Program-made: the position numbers and the translations under genes
Assembly (NCBI GenBank): GCA_030762895.1
Contig: CM061062.1
Coordinates: forward strand, 238,426,019 to 238,490,018
Length of the DNA: 64,000 nt
From: Sophora flavescens
Taxonomy: Eukaryota; Streptophyta; Magnoliopsida; Fabales; Fabaceae
Reading direction: 5' to 3'
Shown here: piece by piece, positions 1-11,744 of the stretch
How positions within the stretch are numbered: position 1 is the first letter of the stretch
Layout: each line of letters opens with the position of its first letter
The notes under the pieces: generated by a model
Seen by the model: only the letters and a program-made list of their open reading frames with translations
Told to the model about the DNA's origin: nothing
The model's database searches: none

Positions 1-280
1 CAAATTAGATAGGTAAATTTTCCTAGCTAATTCATAGTGAATCTTAAAAAGGTTCTAGCTATTTGGCCGCTAATCCCAGGTAATATATTGTTATGAATTG
101 TTTGTTCTAGCTAAATGGCTACGATATTGTCGTAGCCATTTTGTAGTCAATCTATAGTTAAATTTCATAGTGATTTTGTAGTTATTTTCTAGCTAATTTA
201 AAAAAATTAAAAAAAATTGTCGCTAAATTGGTCCCAAACACCTGTTATGGGGACCAGTTTAGCGACTAATCTAGGAACCA
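1..280 (+). mobile_element. Subterminal region of a CACTA-like transposon
   Basis: Short words such as tagctac, ctagctaa and tcgctaaa recur in both orientations, as in subterminal repeats of En/Spm (CACTA) elements. The duplicate at 45331 shows the actual terminus (cactataagaaatttt); here the window begins inside the element. An inverted motif pair around 'gtcgctaaattggtccc' and 'ggggaccagtttagcgac' lies at 219-270. The opposite terminus was not found. Confidence 0.6.
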
Positions 281-517
281 CATACAATCTGACATTCAAA
301 GTGGAAATAGTAGGTAGGGTCTTGTATCAATAAAACAGTAGAAGTGAAAGTAGCATATGAGATACTAAGCTTAATTTGAAATTGAGCTACATGGATTTAA
401 ATATAATTCATTATGAAGAAATGAATCCAATACATATAACTATTTGTTCCCCATCAAGAAGGATAAGATTCAACCATAATACAAGAAACATAACTAAAAA
501 TGACATTGCATCTATAC

Positions 518-643
518 CTGATCTACAAACAAGTCTCACGCTTCCTTTTATACCAATAAATGAGATCTCCACTCAAAGAACCGCATGTGGTCTTCAAATG
601 TCTCTACATTTCTGATTTTGCTCACTGATCCATTGTCTTCAAT
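518..643 (-). pseudogene. Possible third exon of the molybdenum cofactor sulfurase-like fragment
   Basis: On the minus strand a 126-nt stretch is bounded by an AG acceptor (tattttag) and a GT donor (cag/gtatag). It reads 42 codons with two internal stops. The part reading SKIRNVETFEDHMRFF loosely resembles the plant sulfurase stretch with pattern VK-RR--VE-FEDG---FL that follows the two clearer exons. Order and strand are right but similarity is weak, so this is a tentative call. It is duplicated near 46000-46120. Confidence 0.3.
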
Positions 644-1164
644 CTAAAATATTTTACAAGATAATAATATTACTCTTTATAGACAAATCAAAGCAATTAA
701 GCTTATCTGTCTTTTCAATAAACAAGAAAAGATAAGACATCCTCATACCAAAATACAGATGAAACAACTAGAAACTAAAAGAATGATTCATGTAACAAAG
801 CATCCCAATCTCGCATATCTAACAAAGAAAGACTCCTAAGAAGTCTATGAGCCGAACATCAACAAGCCAACAAAGTGAGTGTATCCAGAACATACAAATT
901 TTATTCTAAAGTTTAGACCACAAGAAATAATGTCTCAATAGAATTCATGTGACAGGATCGTGTACAATTTATTAGTCATGCATTTCATGTATGTAACAGA
1001 TAATACCAACGTCATGGATGATTTCTTGTACTTAAATGTCATAGAGACTGATGAATATGATAAAGAATGAAATTTAGCACAAGGTAAGATGAAGAAAATT
1101 ATTGAATTATGATGAGGACAACATAAATCAGAATACATCCATTGCTCACAAACCAATAGCTTAC

Positions 1165-1210
1165 CATTTTGAACAATGAGAGCTCCAAACCCAGTTGGAT
1201 ATCCAAACAG
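1165..1210 (-). pseudogene. Captured exon of a molybdenum cofactor sulfurase-like gene (exon A)
   Basis: The 46-nt minus-strand exon lies between a ttgttag acceptor and a gtaagc donor and reads LFGYPTGFGALIVQN. This matches the conserved block of plant Mo-cofactor sulfurases (ABA3/LOS5 family, pattern LFGYPTGLGALxVRND) that follows the PLP-binding lysine region. It is in phase with exon B at 1292-1351 across a plausible 81-nt intron. The family transfers sulfur to the molybdenum cofactor of aldehyde oxidase and xanthine dehydrogenase, but this is only a fragment inside transposon DNA and should not be functional. The same exon is at 46609-46654. Confidence 0.65.
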
Positions 1211-1291
1211 CTAACAAAAATGCATAAGACAAAACATCAATTTTCAATGTAGTCCTTCATCAAAACAAAATCTAAACATAAAACCTCATAC

Positions 1292-1351
1292 CTTGCATAA
1301 TGAGATTGCAATAGAATTTGCGGAAACTAAGAGATCTACTGAAAGTGGGGT
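1292..1351 (-). pseudogene. Captured exon of a molybdenum cofactor sulfurase-like gene (exon B)
   Basis: The 60-nt minus-strand exon has a tatatttag acceptor and a CAAG/gtatgag donor, and reads TPLSVDLLVSANSIAISLCK. This is a degraded form of the sulfurase block with pattern T-PPDLS-YPADFV-(V/I)SFYK, which directly precedes LFGYPTG in the family. At the nucleotide level gcaatctcatta corresponds to AISF. Two neighbouring exons in correct order, phase and strand, with retained splice sites, indicate genomic capture rather than a processed copy. The same exon is at 46736-46795. Confidence 0.6.
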
Positions 1352-1608
1352 CTAAATATAACAAGTACAAGAGATGTTAGTGTAAGTGGGACAATAAAAG
1401 AAAAGGATCATGCACCACTTGATTATGTTCTTGAAATGCAGTTTGACTTGATCATTATATAATTATTCATTACAAGCACATTAAAGCACCAGCACCGAAC
1501 ATAGTATTATCAAAAATAAAAGAAGTAAACACTACAGCCCGTAACAGTTCAGTAGCAAGGCAATTTGATCAGACAATCTGTATCTTTTTTTTTTTTTTGA
1601 GGCAACAA
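1352..1608. other. Intron-like spacer and insertion site of the Tekay-type element
   Basis: AT-rich DNA that on the minus strand would be intron upstream of the sulfurase-like exon B. It ends in a T-run (1586-1598) and the left target-site duplication AACAA at 1604-1608. I see no gene in it. Confidence 0.5.
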
Positions 1609-2207
1609 TGTAAATCCTGTTTTTCGTATGTTTCTTTATCAGTAAATATATACTTTAATGTGTTTATTTTGATAAAATTCAGAGGATGATTTTATTTAAA
1701 ATAAATTCATTTTCTTATGTTGTTTTACCATATGAAATCACAGTAAAATTTTCGGTCGAAAATTCAGACGAAAACCGATCTGGGTTCTCACTGCCAGTAC
1801 AAGTTTACTGAGCTAGAGACCAAATTTTAATTCATGAACGAGACGGATAGTGTTTTTATGATGTTTTTTGTGTGTTTGGATTTTTTCGAAAAATCTTGTT
1901 CGGGGTCAAATCTTAGGGATTTCCGAGGCGAAATCGTTGGGAAATACGATCGGGGAAGTCATCTGATACGTAATGGAGCAGAGCATCAAGAGGATGAAGT
2001 GACATGAAGTGACTTGATGTGAAGGCTATGACACCTCAAGAAGTGAATCTTGACTTTTTTCAAAAATCTCACTTTTTCATCTTTCTCTCTCCAATCACAT
2101 CACATCACATCACCTCACCTTAACTCTTTATCCTCTCTACAAGCAATCCACCTTCTTTTTTCTCTTCTTTCTTCCTCTCAAAACCGTGATCTCTCTCTCA
2201 CACTCTC

Positions 2208-2215
2208 TATAAATA
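2208..2215 (+). promoter_or_regulatory. LTR TATA box
   Basis: tataaata lies directly after a ctctctctcacactc pyrimidine patch. It is conserved in the 3' LTR (13944-13951) and the solo LTR (47641-47648). It is the likely start region of the retroelement transcript; the long pyrimidine-rich stretch downstream is untranslated. Confidence 0.7.
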
Positions 2216-2559
2216 CTCTTCATTTCCACACTCCATCACTTTCCTCCATTTTTCACATTTACACCTTACTACATTTATTCTTCTTCTTCTCTCTTACAAA
2301 GTTTACATTTTTATCAAGCTTTTCTCTTAGAGTTCTTCATCAAAGTTGTTCATCTTGTTAAGGGTAATACTTCTATGTAGTTTTTTTTTTCAAAGTTTCA
2401 TATTTTATTTCAAAATTTTCTTCATATGTCCTTTATGTGCTTTTAACTTCTAAAACCTCTCAAAAATGGTAGAAAACTCCTTTTGAGTTGAAACCACTTT
2501 CTATATTCTTGTGTTTATTCATACTATCACATACTAAAAGGTTGTGTAAAACAAAGTTT

Positions 2560-3480
2560 CCTAACCCCTTCTTCCTAAGGAGGCCGAAACCATGTATATG
2601 GTTTAGGTGGATCTTGTTTCAACTTTTACATGTATGAGTTTGTATTTGAATTTCATTTCCAAGATGATCATGGACCAAGGCTCCTTTATGTTAAAGATGC
2701 TATGACTAAGTGATTGGAAAGTTTATAGATTTTTACCCTATTTTTATGTAAAGACCAAAACCAATGAGTTTTAAGGCAATGGTGTTTAAGTTTTGTTTTC
2801 CAAAATGACCATGGATTAAGACTTCTTGATATAGGAGGATGATAAGTCCAAGAGATTGGAAAGTTTGAATATTTCTAACCCCTATTTCTTGAAAAGGCCG
2901 AAACCTTAAATGGTTATGACAAAGATGTTGAGTTTTGTTTTCCAAAGTGATCATGGACTAAAAAGCTCCTTATGTTAAAGGATGCTATGTCTAAGTGATT
3001 GGAAAGTTTAAACTAATTTATTGCTTTATTTTCCTATGATGGCCGAATGTAACATTTGACCTAGGATGTGTTATTTTATTTTGTTTTCCAAGATTATTAT
3101 GGATTAAAGCTCCTTCATGTTAAAGGATATTATGTCCAAAAGATTGGATGATTTAAAGATCTCTAACCTCACAAACTTATTAAGGCCGAACCTAAGAGTT
3201 CATGGTCTAAGACATTTTATTTTTCCATTTTTCGAAATGATCATGGTTTCAAGCTCCTTACTATGTATGGATGCTAACCTAAAGAGATTGGAAAGTATAG
3301 AAATTACTAGCCTATTTACCTATGCTTGGTCGAAACCCTAAGTCAAGTACTTAGTGGGATTTTTAATTCAACTTTGTTAAAATATTGTTGTTTATGAACT
3401 TCTAGCACTTAAGGATCATAAATCCAAGAGTCGCATAAATTTCAGAAACCCCTAATCCTAGTTTATTGTATGAACCGAAC
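2560..3480 (+). repeat. Array of ~145-bp degenerate repeats inside the LTR
   Basis: The word ggccga or a decayed version recurs at 2582, 2753, 2896, 3041, 3184, 3329 and 3474. Each unit also has 'ttttccaagatgatcatgga', 'gctccttatgttaaagg' and 'gattggaaagttt'. Short ORFs appearing in all three LTR copies are by-products of this repeat. The array is also present at about 14300-15220 and 48000-48910. Confidence 0.8.
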
Positions 3481-5722
3481 CTATACCTTGTGGTTAGTGT
3501 TCTCGAGTTGATTTTTTTTTTAACTCATGATTTTATGTTGGTAACCTTAGACTTCCATCGCCGGAGAAGCGAGGACGTTCGTGAACCTTCTTTTCAAATC
3601 CAAAACTCTTAACTCCGACGTGAGGTAAGAGGGGATTTCCTAAACATATTCAATAAATGTAGGCATGTGTGTATGTGTTTAACTGAATATTTATATGTTT
3701 ATTGAGCTTACTTGGTTATCTAATGTACTTGAACTGTTATGCTATTATCTGATGTTGAACTGTGCTTGTTCTAAATGTTATAATGCATATCAGTGATAAA
3801 CTACTTTCAACTGTGATATTAACATTGAACTGAGAATATATACTGCTGTTGATTGAAAGTTTGCTAAGCCAGACTTGTGTCTGTGCTCAACTGTTATATG
3901 GATTAAAAACCTTAATAAGCTTTGAAGATGAAAGGATTGATGTTCTTTTCCAAAAGCTCATTAACTTAAAATACTTGTTTTAAATGTTGAAATGGTTTTG
4001 GTGAACTATTGTTATACAAGAGAAAAATCCTTTTTGAACTATGTGTCTTCAAGTGAAAACTTTCAAGATTATTTGGCAATATCCTATTGGGGATTTTCAA
4101 AGATAAAAGTATTTCAAAGATGCTTTATAGAATGTTTTCAAAGAAAAGGTTTTCTCCTAAATGTTTTAGAAACTTTCCGATAGCCTGGATAGGTTATCGA
4201 GGATTCGGTTTTGAATTTGATTTTCACTGAACGAAAAATAAGTACTAAGAAAGAGAATCTAGTATACGAGACGTCGCCTCTAATATTCAGTTATACGCAC
4301 GTGATCTTGGATCAGTGTTAATTCGGTGCCATGAGTCCTATTCATGATGTTCTGGACTGAGAGTCCAATTCTTGAAATCGAGCACAGTGCGTTCTGATTT
4401 CGTTGTTGTGGACTGTGTGTCCTAATCACGTTGTTGTGGATTGTGTGTCCTAATCTCGTTGTTGTGGACTGTGTGTCCTAACCACTATGTGATGAACGTT
4501 GTTAAAGGTGAATGTTGTTTTCTACGACCACAAGCCTAGGACTGGTGCATCGATCTCGGGCGTTGTGATTGAGCATTCGGACTGTGTGTCCTATGCTTCT
4601 AAGTTTTCAAGTGATGGAGAAATGATGATTAAGTTCTTAGCTTTGAACTGCGACAGCGAAAAAGAATGAACACAAATAAAACATTTTAAATAAAATATTT
4701 TCTCATGTGCATTTCCCTAGGCAGACGTGCTTTCTTACAAATCAGATACAAGGTGGTATCTTGGAGTCAGTCCATGTGACCGGTTCAGAGGCACATGTGA
4801 CGTTGCTCATCCTGAGACCTTGCATGCATGAGGGTATGGAGGAAACTGCCCGGTGGGCTAGAGATTGACCAACTTTAATTCTTCTCCAGTGGCAAACGGT
4901 GTTGATATCCCATGAGATTAAGTTAGAGCCTGATATTGAAGTGCCATGCATATTTTTAAAGGTTGACTGTGCGGGCTTGACCCTTTGATATAACACTGTT
5001 ATGTTATGTATATGCATGATTTAACTGCTTATATGATTATGTGATGTATGTATCATGTATATGGTTGTTGTGGGATATATCTTATGACGGCATCTCACTC
5101 TTGCACATCTGTATGTTCTGTTCTTTTCTCCTTGTACCGAGTATGTGCGTGCTTTTAGATGGATCCGAACGTTCCCTTGGCACAGTCGAGGAGCGAAGTG
5201 TTTGATCATGCTGGGACGGCAGGGAACTGGACTATACATGAGGATACGACGACCGCGACGTATCGAGGACCAGTCACATTAGTTGGTAGCGTCTGTGGTC
5301 ACTCTGCATTCAGGAGGCATTTGTAGATCATTCGTCGGCTTTTGGAGTTGTCCCGATAGTCCCTAGGCCTTTAGAGCCATCTTTTGAGTCTTGTACCCGG
5401 TTCCTTATCCCCGGTTTGATGTTTCTTTTTACCTATCTCTTCAGTAGTTGTTTTAGTATATGTTGGCCAATTCGACAAGGCCTGTTTTGTAATCAAACCT
5501 AAGATCCCAAGTGGGACAGTTATATTTATATGTATGATGTTTATTTTCATGTTGAGTGTTCATCACCTTTTCTTAACTTCATTTAACAAAAAAAAATTGA
5601 GTACCCTTTTTCAGTAACCCTATATAAAAGGTTACTTCTCCGAAAGCGACCAACGTTATAAATAGGTTTCTTTTCCGCAACGGGTTACCATGTGATGTCG
5701 GGTTTTAGGGTGTCGCATTAGT

Positions 5723-5734
5723 TGGTATCAGAGC
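5723..5734 (+). promoter_or_regulatory. Primer binding site, initiator tRNA-Met type
   Basis: tggtatcagagc, five bases after the LTR end, is the usual plant PBS complementary to the 3' end of initiator tRNA-Met. It marks the start of minus-strand DNA synthesis for this element. Confidence 0.9.
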
Positions 5735-5900
5735 TAGTCAAGTCTTTCGGGAATGTTTGGGTTTAGGTCTGTTGTGTTGAAGTTGTGTTTTTCTCTGTCT
5801 GGATGTTGTTTGAATTACTTCTTTGAGGTAATGTGTGATAACCCGTGGTTCACATCCCTTTTCTGGCTGTTATCTGACTGCTTGTGTGGTATAGGTCAGT

Positions 5901-7227
5901 ATGAACCAGAGAGGTGCTCGTGGACGTGGACGAGGCTACGGAGGAATGGATATCGTTGTGCAAGCGCTGGCTGACGTGGCTGCTGCCATAGCTCTTCAGA
6001 CGGCTAATGCTGCTGGCCAGAACCAACAGGAGCAACAAAGGGAAGAACAAGCTGTAGAGGGAAGGCATCTAGACGCTTTCCGATGTCAGAATCCATTGCA
6101 GTTTGATGGAGACGTGGATCCAATAAAGGCTGATCTTTGGATTCAGGAGCTAGAGAAGTTCTTCGATCTGGTACACACTCCAGAGGAATCTAAGGTAACC
6201 TATTCCGTGTTCCAGCTAGTGGGCGTCTTGCGAGTCTTGGTGGAAGGGCACCGTGGCGCTTGTTGGAGGCTGAGCACCAGGCAATCACCTGGGGAGTATT
6301 TTGTGGTAAGTTTCTAGACAATTACTTTCCCCAGAGTTCCCGAAAAGAGAAGGAGCAGGAGTTCATGAGGCTGAGTCAGCGGGACCTGACAATAGGGGAG
6401 TATGCGGCGAAGTTTGAATCCCTTGCCAAGTATTTCCGTTTCTTTCAAGACAGTCCCAGTGAGGAATGGAAGTGTGAGCAGTTTGAAGCCGGTCTGCGCT
6501 TCGAGATTAAAGAATCGGTATTGCCGTTGGAGATCAGGAACTTCCAAGCACTAGTGGAGAAGTGCCAGAAAACTGAGATGATGCGCAGAGGAAGGGATAA
6601 CAAGGGAAGCGCAGGAGGACATGTTCATCATAAGAGCCAGAATCAAGACCAGAATTCAAAATGGAAGCAGAACCAGAGGAAGCCGTATCACCAGGCATCT
6701 AGCTACAACCAGAAACAACAACAAGCTCGTCCCAGTGTTTCGGGGACAGGAAGTGAAGGCCAGAGAAACAACGATCAAGGCCAAGAAAGGAGATGTTTCA
6801 GGTGTGGAGATTTGAGCCACCTGGCCAATGCTTGCCCGAAGAAGGATTATAAGTGTAACAACTGTGACCGCGTGGGACACTTGGCAAAGGAGTGCTGTGC
6901 ACCGAAGAGGGAGCATTCTGTCAATCATGCCAGAGTAAACAAGCCAACCGTTAAGGGAAGAGTGTATACCATGAGTGGTACTGAGGCATCAAACTCCGCT
7001 GATCTTGTGCAAGGTAAGTGCGACATTGCTGGTAATCTCTTGTCTGTACTTTTCGATTCAGGTGAAACTCATTCTTTTATTTTGATGGATCGTGTGAAAA
7101 TTCTAGACTTGCCTGTTTCTTCCTTGCCATATAATCTGATTGTTTCTACCCCAACTGCTGAACCTGTGATTGTTAATTCTGTTTGCTTAAATGTCCTATC
7201 ATCGTTCAAAATAGACATTTCCTTGTA
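5901..7227 (+). pseudogene. gag: Degenerate gag and start of protease (Tekay-like)
   Basis: The start is ATG at 5901 (MNQRGARGRGRGYGG), an Arg/Gly-rich N-terminus typical of Tekay gag. The capsid-like domain follows (LQFDGDVDP...ELEKFFD), then a frameshift near 6230-6260 moves the reading to the frame open from 6260. Two intact CCHC zinc knuckles occur, CFRCGDLSHLANAC and CNNCDRVGHLAKEC, which bind nucleic acid in the virus-like particle. The aspartic protease begins at about 7048; its active-site motif reads DSGE instead of the family DSGA/T (codon at 7063-7065), so the protease is probably dead even without the frameshifts. The frame closes at 7228 because of another frameshift. Confidence 0.88.
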
Positions 7228-8468
7228 GACTTGATCTGTTTGCCTATAGTACAGTTAGATGTAATCTTAGGCATGGATTGGTTATCTTTCAACCATATCC
7301 TAATAGATTGTGCTCAGAAAACCTTAATTTTTAGGGAGGAGGTTTCTAGATTTTTATCTGCTAGTCAGGTAAGAGCTTCTTTGAAAGAAGGAGCTCAAGG
7401 TTACATGCTGCTGTTTTCCTTGGACATCGAGAATGAGTTTGACTTGGAATTCATACCTGTCGTTCGAGAGTTTTCGGAGGTTTTCCTGAGGATGTTCCTG
7501 GATTGCCACCTGTTCGGGAGATCGAGTTCGCGATTGATCTAATTCCAGGCACTGGACCAATATCCATGGCACCATATCGCATGTCGCCATCAGAGTTAGA
7601 AACCTTCAAGGACCAACTTTAGGAGATGATGAGGAAAGAGTTTATACGACCTAGTGTGTCATCGTGGGGAGCTCCGGTCCTGCTAGTAAAGAAGAAAGAT
7701 GGAACTGCTAGACTGTGTGTGGACTTTCGTCAGTTAAACAAAGTCACGATTAAAAATAGATATCCTTTTCCAAGGATAGATGATCTTATGGATCAATTGC
7801 ATGGCGCGGTAGTGTTTTCAAAGATAGATCTACGGTCAGGATACCACTAGATACGAATAAAAGCAGAAGATGTTCCTAAGACAGCGTTTCGAACATGCTA
7901 TGGGCATTATAAGTATTTGGTGATGCCGTTTGGAGTGACGAATGCACCTGCTATATTCATGGACTATATGAATAGGATCTTTCGTCCCTTTTTGGATCAG
8001 TTTGTAGTCATATTCATTGACGACATTCTGATCTATTCTCTGGACAAGGAAACTCATGCTGAACACCTTAGCATTGTTCTTCAGAACCCGAGAGAGAAGC
8101 AGCTCTATGCGAAACCAGAAAAGTGTGAGTTTTGGTTGGATCAAGTTCAATTCTTGGGTCACGTAATATCCCGCGAAGGAATCACTGTGGATCCGACGAA
8201 GGTCGAGGCGGTTTTGGAATGGGAAAGATCGACAACGGCAACAGAAATCCGTAGTTTTGTGAGTTTGACTGGCTACTACAGGAGGTTCATTGAGGGATTT
8301 TCCAAGATTATAGGACCTCTCACCAAGTTGATTCGTAAGGACCAAGCGTTAGTGTGGACATAAGCCTGTGAGAGAAGCTTCCAAGAGCTGAAAAGGAGGT
8401 TGACAACCTCACCGGTATTGATCCTACCTGATCCCAAGGAATATTTTGAGGTTTACTGTGATGCTTCG
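7183..8468 (+). pseudogene. pol: Protease C-terminus, reverse transcriptase and start of RNase H, interrupted
   Basis: 7183-7540 encodes the protease flap region (LDVILGMDWL) and the linker to RT. After another frameshift RT runs from about 7540: KEFIRPSVSSWGAPVLLVKK, VDFRQLNKVTIKNRYPFPRI, FSKIDLRSGYH, MPFGVTNAP, the catalytic FIDDIL (YxDD box equivalent), and FLGHVIS. Stops occur at 7621, 7848 (family Gln, CAG to TAG) and 8361. RNase H starts at VYCDAS and is cut at 8468 by an inserted solo LTR. RT copies the element RNA into DNA in Ty3-group elements; this copy is inactive. Confidence 0.92.
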
Positions 8469-9952
8469 TGTTGGTGATGGCTACAATCTCAAGAGGGGGG
8501 GAGGGGGGGTGAATTGAGATATTGAAAACTTTTTCAACAATTTAAAGCAAAACAGAGTTTTCTTAAAGAAAATTGGTTTTCACTCAATTTTAACTCCCAA
8601 GAATCAGGTTATGTAACAAGTAATGATGATAAGAAGAATTATAAGAAGTAACAACAATTTTAACACAGATTGTAGATCAAAGATTCAAGTTAACAAGCAT
8701 TCTTAAAAACTCATTCACAACACACAAGTGCATATAACAACTATATGGAGTTTAGAGGTGAGAAGAACACGCAAACCGATTTATCCTGGTTCGGCTACCT
8801 CCTCTGGTAAGCCTACATCCAGTCCTACACCTCTGTGGTTTTCTCCACTATAACAAGAAATTACAATATCCAATTACAGCATTCATAAGGATAACCTCCT
8901 TGCTCAAGAACACACCAAAAAAAAGGCACACTTGCTTTTCTAAACCCAAGGATCCCTTCTATCCTTGTTCAATCCTAAGACATACCCTCTCTTAATCACA
9001 CTAATTCATAGAAAGAATTGAGTGGAAGAAAGACTCTAAAAGTCTGACTATGCAAACTGAAGTTCTAAGAAATATCACACTTTTCTCTCAAAGATGAAGC
9101 ACTTTTGGAAGCTTTTGAATCTTTCGTATTTTAACTTTCAGAATGTGTAAGGTAATAAAAAGTGTTCCTTTGATCCCTCTTTATATAGAAAACAAGTTAT
9201 AGTCGTTGGGATCAATTAAAACAGATTTGGATCTGATTTAACAAAATCTGTTTTCTTGATTCTCGTTCTTGAAATAAGATTCTGATTGTTCTTGTAGAAT
9301 TCGCGTCCATCTTGAAAATAACCGTTTCCATCTAGCCATTAAGATTTTACATTCGGATGGGATAGTAGACAAGCTCCATTTAGTAGATGAGCTCCATATG
9401 GTAGACGAGCTCCATATGCCACTTTAGTAGACGAGCGCTTCTTGTTACTTTAGTAGACGCGTGCTTCTGTTACTTTAGGAGACGAGTGCTTGTTTCACTT
9501 CATTGGACGTCTGCTTGTTTCACTTCATTGGACGTCTGCTTGTTTCACTTTATTGGACGAGCGCTTATATTATTCCACTGTTGGACGAGTGCTTATATTA
9601 TCCCAGTGTTGGACGAGCGCTTATATTATCCTAGTGTTGGACGAGCGCTTATATTATCCTTTGTAAAAGTTAGTTTCTTCTTAAATTTAAGTGATTCAAC
9701 TAAGAAATCAAATGTGCTATTTTTACAATAGTGTCGATCTAAAGTATGAGATCTCCATTGCTTGATGCTTTAGTCCTTGTCCATTGCTTTGTGTCCTTGG
9801 TCTTCCATCCTTTAATCCTTGATTTACCTTTTTCATGAGTGATCTTGCATACAACTTAACACATAATAAGTACATAGTCAAAATCAAAAATCTTATGCAA
9901 AATACACTTTGTTTGTCATACATCAAAACATGAATGAGGGCTTAGTCTTACA
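8469..9952 (-). mobile_element. Solo LTR of a SIRE/Maximus-like copia family, inserted in RNase H
   Basis: The plus strand starts TGTTGGTGATGG and ends GTCTTACA; the same ends define 59719-61412. Removing it, with CTTCG on the left (8464-8468) and CTTTA on the right (9953-9957), restores the RNase H reading DAS-HQGLG. Element orientation is minus: the C-rich end (caattcacccccc on the minus strand) matches ends of SIRE-type LTRs. The TATA box is 9180-9187 on the minus strand, with a motif array (9350-9660) just upstream of it. No internal region is present. Confidence 0.88.
9350..9660 (-). repeat. gacgag/gcgtcca motif array upstream of the LTR TATA box
   Basis: Short units such as gtagacgagctccat, gacgagcgcttatatta and ggacgtctgcttgtttcac repeat with 15-45 bp spacing. 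In the LTR's own orientation they read as cgtcca or cgtcta words and lie directly 5' of the TATA box. The related solo LTR at 59719-61412 has a longer version. Confidence 0.75.
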
Positions 9953-9957
9953 CTTTA

Positions 9958-11512
9958 CATCAAGGTTTGGGTTGTGTGCTGATGCAAAATCGGAAAGCTG
10001 TAGCTTATGCTTCGAGGCAGTTGAAGATTCATGAGAGGAACTATCCAACGCACAATTTAGAACTGGCTGTTGTGGTCTTTGCTTTAAAAATCTGGAGACA
10101 TTACTTGTACGGGGCTACTTTTAATGTTTTTAGTGACCATAAGAGCTTCAAGTACCTATTTAATCAGAAGGAGTTGAATATGCGTCAAAGACGTTGGTTA
10201 GAATTCTTGAAGGATTATGACTTTCAACTACAGTATCACCCTGGAAAGGCGAATGTAGTGGTTGATGCCTTGAGCAGGAAGTCAATTCATGCATCAGTGA
10301 TGATGGTTAAAGAGCAGGAATTGCTAGAACAATTCCAAGATCTAAGTTTGTCAGTTGAGAGTATGCCAGGAAAACTGCGTCTGAACAGGACCATCATGTC
10401 AAATGGATTAATGGAGCAGATAAAGGAGAAGCAAGCGACTGATCAATATCTGCAGACAGAAAGAGACTTAGTACGTCAAGGAACTCTGTCAGAGATCAGA
10501 GAAGGAACAGATGGAATCTTGAGGTTTGGCGAGAGAATCTGTGTACCTAATGATGCTGAGCTGAGGAAGCTGATTTTAGAAGAGGCTCATAAGAGCAGGA
10601 TGAGTATGCACCCAGGAGCCACGAAGATGTATCAAGATCTTAAGAAGTTGTGCTGGTGGTATGGGATGAAGAGAGATGTAATGGAATACGTCGCTTCTTG
10701 TTTGGTATGTTAGAAAGCCAAAGTGGAACACCAGAGACCAGCAGGAATGTTACAGTCTTTAGACATTCCAGAATGGAAATGGAATGGAATCTAGATGGAT
10801 TTCGTGACCAGTTTACCAAGGACTAAGAAGGGTTATGAGGCTATATGGGTAAATAGTGGATCGACTGACTAGGTCAGCTCACTTTTTGCCAATCAATATG
10901 AGATACTCTATGGAGAAGTTAACCCAACTGTACATCGGAGAGATTGTTATACTACATGGTGTGCCTTCGAGCATTGTTTTAGACCGAATCCGACGGTTTA
11001 CATCGAGGTTTTGGCAGAGTTTGCAAAAATCTCTTGGAACGAAACTCAGATTGAGTTCCGCATATCATCCACAAACTGATGGACAAATGGAAAGGACAAT
11101 CCAGTCACTTGAGGACTTGTTGAGAGCTTGTGTTTTGGAGGATGTCGGGGGTTGGGACGAGTCCCTACCGTTGATAGAATTCACCTACAATAATAGTTTC
11201 CATTCAAGCATTGGAATAGCACCTTATGAAGCCCTGTATGGTCGATGATGTCAGACGCATTTGTGTTGGTACCAGGATGGTGAGAGTTTGTTGTTGCGTC
11301 CAGACTTCGTGTAACAAACAATAGAAAAGGTGAAGATGATCCAGGAGAAAATGAGGACTACTCAAAGCCGACAGAAGAGCTACGCGGACAAGAGACGACG
11401 ACCTCTAGAGTTTGAGGAAGGCGAACATGTATTCTTAAGAGTCATGCCAACGACTGGGATTGGCAGAGTACTAAAGTCCAGAAAGCTTACTCCCAAGTTC
11501 ATTGGACTCTAC
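9958..11512 (+). pseudogene. pol: RNase H and integrase of the Tekay-like element
   Basis: RNase H continues with GLGCVLMQ, AYASRQLK, NLELAVVVFALK and FSDHKSF, ending at YHPGKANVVVDALSR. Integrase follows: an HHCC zinc domain (HKSRMSMH ... CLVC, then stop TAG at 10711 where relatives have Gln), the DDE core with D in MDFVTSLP, D in VLDRIRRFTSRFW and E in QTDGQMERT. Stops at 10711, about 10792 and 11312 (family Gln, CAA to TAA) plus frameshifts near 10850 disable it. RNase H and the integrase core look less decayed than gag. The reading is interrupted at FIGLY (11512) by a second solo LTR. Confidence 0.92.
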
Positions 11513-11744
11513 TGATGAGTGTGATTTCACCTCATATTTCCTTGACATTTTGCATGCATTTTCATATAGTTTAGGCATATTTAATTTTATTTTTGTTAGC
11601 TTTTACCTTGGAACGGGTAAGGTGGCTTTGTGGTGCTTGTGTGCAGGAATTGAAGATTAAAATGCTCAGGATCAGTTATGTTGGAGCTTGCATGAAGATG
11701 GAGCTTGAAAAGCAAGAAAATGAGACAAATAGAACTGATCACGG

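Larger units (their letters stand above)
1609..5717 (+). repeat. 5' LTR of the Tekay-like element
   Basis: It starts TGTAAATCC and ends GGTGTCGCA, 4109 bp. It contains a TATA box (2208-2215) after a CT-rich stretch, a run of about seven degenerate units of roughly 145 bp (2560-3480) each carrying a ggccga word and a gattggaaagtt word, and three tandem 28-bp copies containing gttgttgtggactgtgtg (about 4398-4490). It differs from the 3' LTR by several percent, so the insertion is not recent. Confidence 0.92.

Noticed and set aside
2050..2361. Plus-strand Ser/Leu-rich ORF
   Set aside because: It is a pyrimidine-rich untranslated stretch around the LTR TATA box; the frame is broken in the other LTR copies.
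2733..2954. A 73-codon minus-strand ORF conserved three times (also at 14475-14696 and 48167-48388)
   Set aside because: It lies in the 145-bp repeats of the Tekay LTR and recurs only because the LTR recurs; changes between copies are not biased to synonymous sites by eye.
5723..5734. tRNA gene
   Set aside because: This and the tRNA-like words at 34018 and 58199 are primer binding sites of only 12-18 bases, next to LTR ends, without cloverleaf.
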